A stretch of DNA of 6,447 bases from an uncultured Sutterella sp. (GCA_900552195.1 URYO01000073.1:1-6447); one strand, 5' to 3'; positions 1-6,275 are shown, numbered from the stretch's first letter. The notes: a model not told the origin generated them from the letters alone. Translations and numbers: made by a program.

Positions 1-325
1 GCTTTAATTTCCAAGCGTGTGAGCTTTTGATTTTCTTCATCCTCACTGGTTTGTCGTAAAGGCACGGGAACATTATCGTTGTTTTTAGTTTACGCACTAA
101 ATTTGATAGACAAATCGTTGGAGGGTAAGAGATCAATAGATGAACGTGATCTTCCTCCCCGGAACATTCCAAAAGCCTGACTCGATCACGCCGGCACACT
201 TCCGAAAAAAGTTCTTTGAGCCTTTCCAGGATCGTTGATGAAATAACCTTTCGTCTGTAAGCTACTGCGAAGATCAAGTGAGCTTTGAGATTGAAAACAC
301 AATGAGAACCGGAAGATAACTGCAT
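1..325 (-). CDS. tnpA: IS200/IS605-family Y1 transposase TnpA, 5' part only, probably truncated
   Basis: On the minus strand an ATG at 325-323 opens a frame that runs off the left edge. Residues 1-83 look like a Y1 HUH transposase: SHCVFNLKAHLIF near the start (residues 7-19), YRRKV at 23-27, the metal-binding HUH motif as EDHVHLL (His60 and His62), then SYPP and LSNLVRKLK at 73-81. These enzymes cut and rejoin single-stranded element ends through a tyrosine near residue 120-130, which is not in view. After Thr83 (base 77) the family would continue with a VSSRxLR-like stretch and later WxxSYF; neither appears in any frame over the last 76 bases, so the gene looks interrupted there, although the frame stays open. 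The start abuts that of tnpB in CATATG; no good ribosome binding site is seen. The family call is confident; truncation is an inference. Confidence 0.72.
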   Translation of the reverse strand, partial: MQLSSGSHCVFNLKAHLIFAVAYRRKVISSTILERLKELFSEVCRRDRVRLLECSGEEDHVHLLISYPPTICLSNLVRKLKTTIMFPCLYDKPVRMKKIKSSHAWKLK

Positions 326-1684
326 ATGATTCAAAAAGTCGAGCGGCACGTTATTCGTAAAAACAATGCTAACTGGCAAGCCTGCCATAAGCTTTGTTCA
401 TTGTCGCGCAAGCTCGGCAACTGCGCAGTCTATCTACTTAGACATCGAGTCTTTGAAAAGGCGTCTGTATTGACACGCAAAGAACTTGATACGGAACTCA
501 GGCATCGATACGGCAGTGACTATCGAGCTATGCCGTCGGCTGCCTCCGCGCAAAGACAAGGACAAGTCATAGCCAAACAGTTCAAAGGCTTTGCCAAGGC
601 GGCTGTTGAATACTCGAAGCATCCTGAGAAGTTTCAAGGAAAGCCTCGCTTACCGGGTTATAAGAGAAAATATCGGACATTCTATGTCGGCCGCAACGGC
701 TATCAAATCCGCGATTACCGACTGACGATCACGGGAGGAAAAGATATTGGTTTTTCTCCTATACGTGTAGTTTGCTGCGAACATCAGGAGTTCAACGCCA
801 AAGCGGAGGAAGCAGTTACGGGTGACCTGAGAATTATTCCGATGGGAAATACATTCGTTGTAGAGCTGGCTTATCATGTCGATAAGGAGGAGTGTAACAA
901 TCCAAAAAGCATTTCTTTGAATCCGAATGAAGCTTTGTGCTGTGATTTAGGCATTGATAATTTTGCAACTTTCGTTTCGACCAAACCCGGAGTAAGACCG
1001 TTTTTGGTCAAGGGCAAAATACTTAAGAGCATCAATCAGCGGTACAACAAACAAGTCGCCGAACTGAAAAGCAAAAAACACTATGAGCACATCCAAATAA
1101 AAGGAGTCAAGCGCTATTGGCAGCTCCAAGACTTGATGCACAAGGCCAGTCGCCTGGCTGTCAACTTCTGTCTTGCGCATGATTTGGGTCGTATAGTCAT
1201 CGGAACAAACAGGAACTGGAAACAGAGAGTCAACCTTGGCAAACGCAACAATCAGAATTTCGTAATGCTGCCGCATGCTAAGTTTATTGAGATGGTTCGG
1301 TACAAGGCTGAAGAATATGGCATCCAAGTGACAGTGCGAGAGGAGAGTTACACCTCTAGGGCCAGTGCAATGGACTTCGATGAAATTCCTGACTTCGATC
1401 CAAAGGAAAGAAAACCAGCGATTTCCTTCTCTGGGAAGAGGATCAAACGCGGCCTCTATCAGTCATCAAAAAGACATTTGCTCAATGCCGATATCAACGG
1501 CGCAGCAAATATCGGCCGAAAAGAACTCGGGGATGAGTGGCTCAAAAAGCTGCTCGAACTCGATGGGGGCGTCTTTGTGGACACGCCCGCAGTTGTCCGA
1601 AACCTGCATGAATGTGTAGGTGTTCGTCAGTTGCTAAAAATGGGAGCTCGCTCCCATGAAACCGCGCACGTAAGTGCGCGGTAG
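326..1684 (+). CDS. tnpB: IS200/IS605-family RNA-guided nuclease TnpB
   Basis: TnpB proteins are RuvC-fold nucleases, related to Cas12, that use an RNA made from the element's right end to cut DNA next to a short motif and so help the element persist. This one has 452 residues, within the usual range. An N-terminal helical and wedge region (about 1-195) carries KPRLPGYK at 106-113. The RuvC-like core has CDLGIDNFATF with the probable catalytic Asp207, VREESYTSRAS with Glu340, and NADINGAANI with Asp389, so the D/E/D triad is complete. Between the last two motifs lies FSGKRIKRGLYQS (368-380) in place of the CxxC...CxxC zinc ribbon of many relatives. This matches a known TnpB subgroup rather than damage. 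The start abuts that of tnpA; GGAAG lies 10 bases upstream. The last codons and the TAG stop are inside the right-end hairpin, so the coding region and guide-RNA scaffold overlap. It is convergent with fabF. Confidence 0.9.
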   Translation: MIQKVERHVIRKNNANWQACHKLCSLSRKLGNCAVYLLRHRVFEKASVLTRKELDTELRHRYGSDYRAMPSAASAQRQGQVIAKQFKGFAKAAVEYSKHPEKFQGKPRLPGYKRKYRTFYVGRNGYQIRDYRLTITGGKDIGFSPIRVVCCEHQEFNAKAEEAVTGDLRIIPMGNTFVVELAYHVDKEECNNPKSISLNPNEALCCDLGIDNFATFVSTKPGVRPFLVKGKILKSINQRYNKQVAELKSKKHYEHIQIKGVKRYWQLQDLMHKASRLAVNFCLAHDLGRIVIGTNRNWKQRVNLGKRNNQNFVMLPHAKFIEMVRYKAEEYGIQVTVREESYTSRASAMDFDEIPDFDPKERKPAISFSGKRIKRGLYQSSKRHLLNADINGAANIGRKELGDEWLKKLLELDGGVFVDTPAVVRNLHECVGVRQLLKMGARSHETAHVSAR

Positions 1685-1705
1685 TTCATATGGGATATTT
1701 TAGCT
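1560..1705 (+). ncRNA. Putative TnpB guide RNA (reRNA/omegaRNA) with flank-derived guide
   Basis: In studied IS200/IS605 elements the right end and the last part of tnpB are transcribed as a scaffold RNA whose 3' extension, copied from the flanking DNA, is the guide. Here the scaffold would include the two hairpins at 1640-1657 and 1661-1682, and the guide would be roughly the first 16-20 bases after the element end near 1686, an AT-rich stretch beginning with ATATGGGATATT. The hairpins are seen directly; the RNA, its 5' limit and the guide are inferred by analogy, and the 5' coordinate is approximate. Confidence 0.35.
1640..1682 (+). repeat. Right-end tandem hairpins of the IS element
   Basis: Two perfect stem-loops lie three bases apart. 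The first is ATGGGAG-CTCG-CTCCCAT (1640-1646 paired with 1651-1657, 7 bp stem). The second is ACCGCGCAC-GTAA-GTGCGCGGT (1661-1669 paired with 1674-1682, 9 bp stem). The second ends one base into the tnpB TAG stop and is followed by GTTCA. Subterminal imperfect or perfect hairpins are what Y1 transposases recognise at the ends of IS200/IS605 elements. Neither is followed by a T-run, so they do not look like a rightward terminator. Confidence 0.75.
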
Positions 1706-1776
1706 AACTTTAAACGGCCTCCTGACGCAAAGTTATCTACGAATTATTGCCGTTTTGCGTAGCTTCGAGGTCACGC
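1685..1776. other. Gene-free host flank between the IS right end and the fabF terminator
   Basis: No gene is seen in these 92 bases. They contain small inverted repeats: AAACGGC (1712-1718) can pair with GCCGTTT (1749-1755), and TTTTGCGT (1753-1760) can pair with ACGCAAA upstream (1725-1731) or with ACGCAAAA downstream (1773-1780). The pairings compete with one another. No T-run follows any of them in the tnpB direction. Confidence 0.5.
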
Positions 1777-1803
1777 AAAAAGAAAAAGACCGCCGAAGCG
1801 ATC
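1777..1803 (-). terminator. Intrinsic terminator of the fab operon, after fabF
   Basis: Read on the minus strand, GATCGC-TTCG-GCGGTC forms a 6 bp stem with one G-U pair, closed by the very stable cUUCGg tetraloop, and is followed directly by TTTTTCTTTTT. It lies 24 bases past the fabF stop codon. On the opposite strand the G-U pair becomes a C-A mismatch and only a short CTTTT follows, so the signal favours the fabF direction. Confidence 0.88.
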
Positions 1804-1827
1804 CTTTTCCCAAAGCGAATCGTTTGC

Positions 1828-3054
1828 TTAGATCTGTCCGAAAATCAGAGATCCGTTTGTTCCGCCGAAGCCAAAGGAATTCTTCATGGCATAGCGCATC
1901 GGCATCTCACGAGCAACATTGGCGCAGTAATCCAGATCGCATTCCGGATCCTGATTGAAAATATTGATCGTGGGAGGAGAAACTTGATTCTTCAGTGCCA
2001 GAACTGTAAAAACGGATTCGATCCCGCCGGCGCCCCCCAAGAGGTGACCGGTCATAGACTTGGTGGAGTTGACCACGAGCTTCTTCGCATCGTCACCGAA
2101 AGCCAGTTTGATGGCATTGGTTTCATTAACGTCACCGACAGATGTGCTGGTTCCGTGGGCATTCAGATACTGGATATCCGACGGGTTCAGGCCGGCCTGG
2201 CGCATCGCGTTCTTCATGCAGCGCATGGGGCCCTCGGCACTCGGTGTTGTAATGTGATGCGCATCGGCAGAAAGACCGTAGCCGACGATTTCGGCATAAA
2301 TCTTGGCACCGCGCTTTTTGGCGTGTTCGTAGTCTTCAAGAACCAGAACACCGGATCCTTCGCCCAGCACAAAACCGTCGCGGTCTTTATCGAACGGACG
2401 GGATGCCGTTGTCGGATCATCGTTTCTGCGGGAAAGAGCATGCATATTGTCAAAGCCGCCGATACCCAACGGGCAGACCGTGCTTTCCGCACCGCCGGCA
2501 ACCATGACGTCCGCATCTCCGCGGCGAATCATCCACGCAGCTTCACCGATGCTGTGCAAGCCGGTTGTGCAGGCTGTGGAATAAGCCACGGACGGTCCCT
2601 GAAGATTGCGCATAATGGAGAGCTGCCCTGAAACCATGTTGGCAATCGCGCCGGGAATCAGGAACGGAGAGATGCGTCGTTCGCCTCTTTCCATATACGA
2701 CTGATAGTTCTGGCAGATAATCGGCAAGCCGCCGATTCCGCTGCCGATGGCACAGCCCGCTCTCTCAGCTTCCTCGCCTTCAAAAGTCAGGCCGCTGTCA
2801 TCCAGTGCCTGGACAGCTGCAGCAATACCTAATTGAATAAAACGGTCGAAACGCCGAGCTTCTTTTGCCGGGAGATATTTTTCGACTTCAAAATTTTTAA
2901 CTTCACCGGCAATACGGCTGCCGAAAGAGGATGCATCAAATTGCGTAATAACGCCGATGCCGGACTTGCCGGCAAGGGCGTTATTCCAACTTTCTTCGAC
3001 CGTGTTGCCGATTGGGCTAACCATGCCCAATCCGGTAACAACCACACGACGCAT
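1828..3054 (-). CDS. fabF: 3-oxoacyl-ACP synthase II (beta-ketoacyl-ACP synthase II)
   Basis: FabF is the cytosolic elongating condensing enzyme: it joins a growing acyl chain to malonyl-ACP with loss of CO2, and in many bacteria also makes cis-vaccenate and tunes membrane fluidity. The 408 residues are close to the E. coli length. The thiolase-fold features are all there: an N-terminal RRVVVTGLGMVSPIGN, the nucleophile Cys162 in STACTTG, His300 in NAHGTST, Lys332 and His337 in KSMTGHLLGGAGG, and the C-terminal FGFGGTN loop with the gating Phe396. The Cys-His-His set marks an elongating enzyme, unlike the Cys-His-Asn of FabH. The ATG start lies 24 bases after the acpP stop, with GGAG seven bases upstream inside the palindrome GGAGCTCC. 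It is the last gene of the operon and is followed by a strong terminator. The call is very secure; FabB is unlikely given the motif context and acpP-fabF linkage. Confidence 0.97.
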   Translation of the reverse strand: MRRVVVTGLGMVSPIGNTVEESWNNALAGKSGIGVITQFDASSFGSRIAGEVKNFEVEKYLPAKEARRFDRFIQLGIAAAVQALDDSGLTFEGEEAERAGCAIGSGIGGLPIICQNYQSYMERGERRISPFLIPGAIANMVSGQLSIMRNLQGPSVAYSTACTTGLHSIGEAAWMIRRGDADVMVAGGAESTVCPLGIGGFDNMHALSRRNDDPTTASRPFDKDRDGFVLGEGSGVLVLEDYEHAKKRGAKIYAEIVGYGLSADAHHITTPSAEGPMRCMKNAMRQAGLNPSDIQYLNAHGTSTSVGDVNETNAIKLAFGDDAKKLVVNSTKSMTGHLLGGAGGIESVFTVLALKNQVSPPTINIFNQDPECDLDYCANVAREMPMRYAMKNSFGFGGTNGSLIFGQI

Positions 3055-3078
3055 TCAGGAGCTCCGTTCGGCCTTTAA

Positions 3079-3318
3079 TTAAGCCTTCTTGTGAGCTTCG
3101 ATGAAATCGATAGCGTCCTGAACGGTCTGGATCTTTTCCTGCTGGTCGTCAGGAATTTCGATGCCGAACGTGTCTTCAAGAGCCATGACCAATTCAACGG
3201 TGTCAAGAGAGTCTGCACCGAGGTCGGAGATGAAAGCGCTTTCATTCTTGATATCGGCTTCATTGATGCTGAGCTGTTCAGCGACGACCTTCTTAACCTG
3301 TTGTTCAATATTGTCCAT
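3079..3318 (-). CDS. acpP: Acyl carrier protein
   Basis: AcpP is the small acidic cytosolic protein that carries all fatty acid intermediates as thioesters on a 4'-phosphopantetheine arm, which holo-ACP synthase attaches to a serine. The 79 residues match the family length. The arm site is Ser37 in GADSLD, followed by the acidic recognition helix [11 protein letters not shown] (39-49). It begins [16 protein letters not shown], close to betaproteobacterial versions, with a less usual DDQQEK at 57-62 where relatives commonly have acidic residues. The ATG has AGAGG (3326-3330) seven bases upstream. A gap of 110 bp to fabG carries a hairpin and a possible promoter, which would let this abundant protein be made at a higher level than the upstream enzymes. 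The AcpS gene is not in the window. Confidence 0.97.
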   Translation of the reverse strand: MDNIEQQVKKVVAEQLSINEADIKNESAFISDLGADSLDTVELVMALEDTFGIEIPDDQQEKIQTVQDAIDFIEAHKKA

Positions 3319-3325
3319 TTAAAAA

Positions 3326-3330
3326 CCTCT
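3326..3330 (-). promoter_or_regulatory. Ribosome binding site of acpP
   Basis: AGAGG on the minus strand, seven bases before the acpP ATG and set in an A/T-rich leader, which should keep the start open. It is one of the better Shine-Dalgarno matches in the operon, which fits high expression of the carrier protein. Confidence 0.6.
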
Positions 3331-3382
3331 TTTCTAGAGTGAAAAAAATTATTCATAGCCCCATCTCGGGCCTAATTTTGGC

Positions 3383-3391
3383 ATTTTATCA
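3383..3391 (-). promoter_or_regulatory. Possible extended -10 promoter for acpP-fabF
   Basis: The minus strand reads TGATAAAAT, that is TG-n-TAAAAT, an extended -10 element with five of six consensus bases. No convincing -35 box is seen at 15-18 bases upstream, where the fabG-end hairpin lies. A start site here would give a leader of roughly 55-60 bases before the acpP ATG. Separate acpP promoters are common in proteobacteria. This is a pattern match only. Confidence 0.33.
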
Positions 3392-3399
3392 GAGCCGCA

Positions 3400-3432
3400 G
3401 TAACGTGAACGGCCGAAAATAGCCGTTGTTAC
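3400..3432 (-). repeat. Imperfect hairpin at the fabG stop codon
   Basis: GTAAC (3400-3404) pairs with GTTAC (3428-3432) and AACGGC (3408-3413) pairs with GCCGTT (3422-3427), leaving a three-base bulge on one side and an eight-base loop. The fabG TAA stop (3431-3429) is inside the stem. No T-run follows on the minus strand, so it is not a classic terminator. A role in RNA processing or in protecting the upstream message is possible. Confidence 0.5.
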
Positions 3433-4193
3433 ATCCTCATGCCGCCGTTAACTTCAATGACCTGACCGGTGATATAGGCAGCTGCGCTGGAAGCCAGGAA
3501 CACCACGGCTTCGGCAACATCATCTGCAGAACCTAAGCGTCCGAGCGGAATCTGTGCAAGAAGAGCTTGCTTCTGCGCATCGTTCAGCGCGTCGGTCATA
3601 TCGGTTGCGATAAATCCGGGCGCAACGCAGTTGACGGTAACACCGCGGGAACCGATTTCTCTGGCGATGGATTTGCTCATAGCGATCGTACCGGCCTTGG
3701 CGGCAGCGTAGTTCGCCTGGCCGGCATTGCCCATCATGCCAACGATGGAGGCTATGTTAATGATGCGACCGTGACGGGCTTTCATCATGCCTTTGAGGCA
3801 GGCGCGGGAAAGACGGAATCCGCCTGTGAGATTCGTTTCGATCACTTCATCCCACTGAGAATCTTTCATACGCATGGAAAGCGTATCGCGAGTGATGCCG
3901 GCGTTGTTCACTAACACGGTAACGGAACCGAAGTCGGCTTCGAGCGCTTTCATGAAAGCGTCGGTACCTTCGCGGGCAGCAATATTTAAAACGCGGCCTT
4001 CGCCTTTGCCGCCGAGTTCCTGGATACGAGCGGAAATCTTTGCAGCGCCGGAGTCACTTGTTGCCGTGCCGATCACTGTGGCACCGGCTTTAACGCAGAC
4101 GTCCAGAATGGCTGCTCCGATACCGCGACTGGCGCCGGTGACTAATACGATTTCGCCGGCGAGTGCGTCAGCTGTAAAAACGGACTGAGTCAT
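3429..4193 (-). CDS. fabG: 3-oxoacyl-ACP reductase
   Basis: FabG reduces 3-ketoacyl-ACP to (R)-3-hydroxyacyl-ACP with NADPH, the first reduction of each elongation round, in the cytosol and normally as a tetramer. The 254 residues form one short-chain dehydrogenase/reductase domain. Visible motifs are the nucleotide-binding TGASRGIG (19-26, with the Arg typical of NADPH use), NNAG (96-99), and the catalytic set Asn121, Ser149, Tyr162 and Lys166, with YAAAK. It ends VIEVNGGMRM, as FabG proteins usually do. The ATG lies three bases after the fabD stop; the ribosome binding site AGGAG is within the last fabD codons, so the two genes are probably translationally coupled. The N-terminus is about ten residues longer than E. 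coli FabG. Its place between fabD and acpP makes FabG far more likely than any other SDR. Confidence 0.96.
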   Translation of the reverse strand: MTQSVFTADALAGEIVLVTGASRGIGAAILDVCVKAGATVIGTATSDSGAAKISARIQELGGKGEGRVLNIAAREGTDAFMKALEADFGSVTVLVNNAGITRDTLSMRMKDSQWDEVIETNLTGGFRLSRACLKGMMKARHGRIINIASIVGMMGNAGQANYAAAKAGTIAMSKSIAREIGSRGVTVNCVAPGFIATDMTDALNDAQKQALLAQIPLGRLGSADDVAEAVVFLASSAAAYITGQVIEVNGGMRM

Positions 4194-4196
4194 GAA

Positions 4197-5141
4197 TCAT
4201 TTCTCCTGGTTTGCCGCAGCAGCTTCTTCTAAGGCTGCACGGCTGTTTAATGCTTTAGCAGTAATTCCTTTGGTGATGCGCTTGACCATTCCGGACAAAG
4301 CTGCTCCGGGACCGACTTCATAAATTTCCATGACGCCGGCCTCTTCCATCTTATGAACTGTATCGGCCCACAGAACCGGAGAGGCAACCTGAGCCGCCAG
4401 AACGTCGCGAATGGCGTCGGGTTCTTCGTGGATTTGGACGTCAACGTTATGTAAGACCGGCAGGAAAGGTTTCTGAAGGTCAACGGTTTTCAGCTTTTCT
4501 TCCATGGCAAGCGCAGCCGGTTTCATCAAAGAAGAATGGAACGGACCGGAAACATTCAGTTTGATAGCGCGCTTAGCACCGGCAGCCAAACTCTTTTCCA
4601 TGGCTTCCTGAACAGCTGCAACGGTACCGGCAATCACGACCTGCCCCGGAGTATTGAAGTTAACGGCTTCGACAACGCCATTTGTAGCGCATTCAAGGCA
4701 GACGGTCTTCACTTGGTCGTCGGATAAACCGAGGATCGCAGCCATCGTACCTTCACCGACGGGAACCGCGGCCTGCATTTGTTCTGCGCGATAGCGAACC
4801 AGCTGCAGAGCATCCGTAAAGTCGAGCGCACCGGCAGCAACCAAAGCAGAGTATTCACCGAGGCTGTGGCCGGCGAGCAGATCCGGCTTGCGACCGCCTT
4901 CCTGGAGATAAAAACGATACATAGCAATCGAAGCGCAAACCAAGGCTGGCTGAGTATTGACCGTCAGGCTAAGCTCTTCAGCCGGACCTTCAGCAATCAA
5001 CTTGGACAAAGCAAAACCTAAAGCCTCATCGGCTTCCTTGAGTGTTTCGCGAACAATCGGCTCGTCGGCTAAGGTTGAGAGCATTCCGACAGCCTGGCTT
5101 CCCTGACCGGGAAATACAAAGGCGATTTTTTTATCTTGCAT
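4197..5141 (-). CDS. fabD: Malonyl-CoA:ACP transacylase
   Basis: FabD moves the malonyl group from malonyl-CoA to holo-ACP, giving the two-carbon donor used by FabH and FabF. The 314 residues are of normal length. Seen in order are FPGQGSQ (10-16), which forms the oxyanion-hole region, the nucleophile Ser93 in GHSLGEYSA, Arg118 in VRYRAEQM, which binds the malonyl carboxylate, and the catalytic His202 in SGPFHSSLM. Asn161 in NFNTPGQ (161-167) and the late EVGPG motif are also present. The ATG lies 17 bases after the fabH stop; the spacer is A-rich (AAAAGAAAA) without a clear Shine-Dalgarno sequence, so coupling to fabH translation may matter. The presence of Arg118 points to malonyl rather than acetyl specificity. 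Confidence 0.97.
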   Translation of the reverse strand: MQDKKIAFVFPGQGSQAVGMLSTLADEPIVRETLKEADEALGFALSKLIAEGPAEELSLTVNTQPALVCASIAMYRFYLQEGGRKPDLLAGHSLGEYSALVAAGALDFTDALQLVRYRAEQMQAAVPVGEGTMAAILGLSDDQVKTVCLECATNGVVEAVNFNTPGQVVIAGTVAAVQEAMEKSLAAGAKRAIKLNVSGPFHSSLMKPAALAMEEKLKTVDLQKPFLPVLHNVDVQIHEEPDAIRDVLAAQVASPVLWADTVHKMEEAGVMEIYEVGPGAALSGMVKRITKGITAKALNSRAALEEAAAANQEK

Positions 5142-5158
5142 TTTTCTTTTATTGACAA

Positions 5159-6145
5159 TTAGAACTTGAGCAATACGGAGGCCCAGGTAAAACCTCCTCC
5201 GACTCCCTGCAGCAGAACGAGATCCCCGCGTTTCAGTCTTCCGGATCTGTGTGCTTTATCCAAAGCAAGCGGAACGCTGGCAGCAGATGTGTTTCCGTGC
5301 TGATTGACGGAAATCATCAGGTGTTCCTCATCAATACCGAGTTTTTCGCGAACCATATTCATGATGCGCAAGTTGGCCTGATGAGGAATATAAAGATCCA
5401 CGTCGTTCGTAGCCAAGTTGGCTTTGGTCAGTACATTGCGAGCGCTTTCCGTCATTTTTTCTACCGCAGCCTTAAAGACCAAGCGGCCGTCCATGCGGAT
5501 GAACGGATCACCGACGACTTTACCGCCGTCGATATGACTGTCTGCGGCCAGTACATGCACTCCGCGCGTGCCGTCTGCCTTCAGTTCAGAAGCCAAAATA
5601 CCGGGCTCATCGGATTTTTCCAGAACCACAGCTCCGGCGCCGTCGCCGAACAAAACACAAGTTGTTCTGTCTTTCCAATCCAAAACACGAGACAGAGTCT
5701 CTGCACCGATCACCAAGACGCGCTTGGCAGAACCAGCACGAATCATTGAGTCAGCAATCGAAAGTGCATAGGCAAAACCGGAACAAACGGCCTGAATATC
5801 AAAGGCACCGGCGCCCGACGCACCGAGAATCGCCTGAACTTGGCAAGCCGTGCTCGGGAAAACGGAATCCGGAGTGGTCGTCGCGACAATAATCAGATCA
5901 ATTTCGTCAGGAGAAAAACCACCTGCTTCCAAGGCCTGTTTTGCAGCCTCGGAGGCCAAATAAGTGGTGGACTCTTCACCGGAAGCAAGATAGCGCTGTT
6001 CGATGCCCGTGCGGGTACGGATCCATTCGTCGCTCGTCTCGACACCGATTTTGGCTAAATCCTGAGCCAACTCTTCATTGCTTACCGCTCTCTTCGGAAG
6101 AAAACTTCCGGTGGAGGCGATACGAGAAAAACAATTTTCCGACAC
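5159..6145 (-). CDS. fabH: 3-oxoacyl-ACP synthase III (beta-ketoacyl-ACP synthase III)
   Basis: FabH starts fatty acid synthesis by condensing an acyl-CoA, usually acetyl-CoA, with malonyl-ACP to give acetoacetyl-ACP. The 328 residues fit the family. The catalytic triad is Cys121 in AVCSGF, His255 in IPHQAN, and Asn285 in [10 protein letters not shown]; the Cys-His-Asn set and the C-terminal [10 protein letters not shown] loop are typical. [10 protein letters not shown] (39-48) is the usual N-terminal signature. The start is GTG at 6145-6143, with AGAGGA nine bases upstream; a TAA lies in frame a short way further upstream with no ATG between, and the next internal Met is at residue 134, so GTG is well supported. 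It is the first gene of the operon here. plsX, its common upstream neighbour, is absent from the next 300 bases. Confidence 0.96.
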   Translation of the reverse strand: MSENCFSRIASTGSFLPKRAVSNEELAQDLAKIGVETSDEWIRTRTGIEQRYLASGEESTTYLASEAAKQALEAGGFSPDEIDLIIVATTTPDSVFPSTACQVQAILGASGAGAFDIQAVCSGFAYALSIADSMIRAGSAKRVLVIGAETLSRVLDWKDRTTCVLFGDGAGAVVLEKSDEPGILASELKADGTRGVHVLAADSHIDGGKVVGDPFIRMDGRLVFKAAVEKMTESARNVLTKANLATNDVDLYIPHQANLRIMNMVREKLGIDEEHLMISVNQHGNTSAASVPLALDKAHRSGRLKRGDLVLLQGVGGGFTWASVLLKF

Positions 6146-6247
6146 TGGGAGATCCTCTAAAGAACTATGAGCGACAGGTTACTTTAATTAGGACTTGCGA
6201 ATACAAGAAGAAAGCCCGTATTACACACAAATACAAATTTTCCGCAG
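6146..6247 (-). promoter_or_regulatory. Leader and presumed promoter region of the fabH-fabF operon
   Basis: About 100 A/T-rich bases lie between an upstream leftward terminator and the fabH GTG. The operon should therefore have its own promoter here. I see only weak candidates, for example TTCTTG and TAAAGT 17 bases apart on the minus strand, and no clear operator palindrome. AGAGGA nine bases before the GTG is the ribosome binding site. Confidence 0.4.
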
Positions 6248-6275
6248 AAAAACAAAAAGCTCTCCGAAGAGAGCT
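6248..6275 (-). terminator. Intrinsic terminator of a leftward gene upstream of fabH
   Basis: On the minus strand AGCTCTC-TTCG-GAGAGCT forms a perfect 7 bp stem with a cUUCGg tetraloop, followed by a T-rich tail (the run reads TTTTTGTTTTT, its first T shared with the stem). It closely resembles the terminator after fabF. It should end a minus-strand transcript arriving from the right, but no matching minus-strand gene end is recognisable in the remaining 170 bases. On the plus strand no T-run follows. Confidence 0.82.

Larger units (their letters stand above)
1..1687 (+). mobile_element. IS200/IS605-family insertion (divergent tnpA-tnpB), left end not seen
   Basis: A leftward tnpA and a rightward tnpB are arranged back to back, the layout of IS605-type elements that move as single-stranded DNA through a Y1 HUH transposase. 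The right end is marked by two tandem perfect hairpins that overlap the end of tnpB (1640-1682), followed by GTTCA, which resembles the sequence after which such elements are cut. The left end would lie beyond the tnpA stop, to the left of base 1, or has been lost: tnpA stops resembling its family near base 77. There are no terminal inverted repeats or target duplications, as expected for this family. The right boundary at about 1686-1687 is inferred from the hairpin position only. Confidence 0.72.

Noticed and set aside
1640..1682. Tandem hairpins considered as a rightward terminator of tnpB
   Set aside because: No T-run follows on the plus strand, and the position and form fit the recognition hairpins of an IS200/IS605 right end better.
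1640..1780. Several short inverted and direct repeats considered as a CRISPR array
   Set aside because: The repeats are only 6-9 bases, unevenly spaced and mutually paired; there are no regular spacers or cas genes.
1747..2631. A long plus-strand open frame of 294 codons opposite fabF
   Set aside because: It is the antisense shadow of fabF: the opposite strand has every catalytic motif of the family, and the plus frame has no recognisable domain and starts inside the terminator region.
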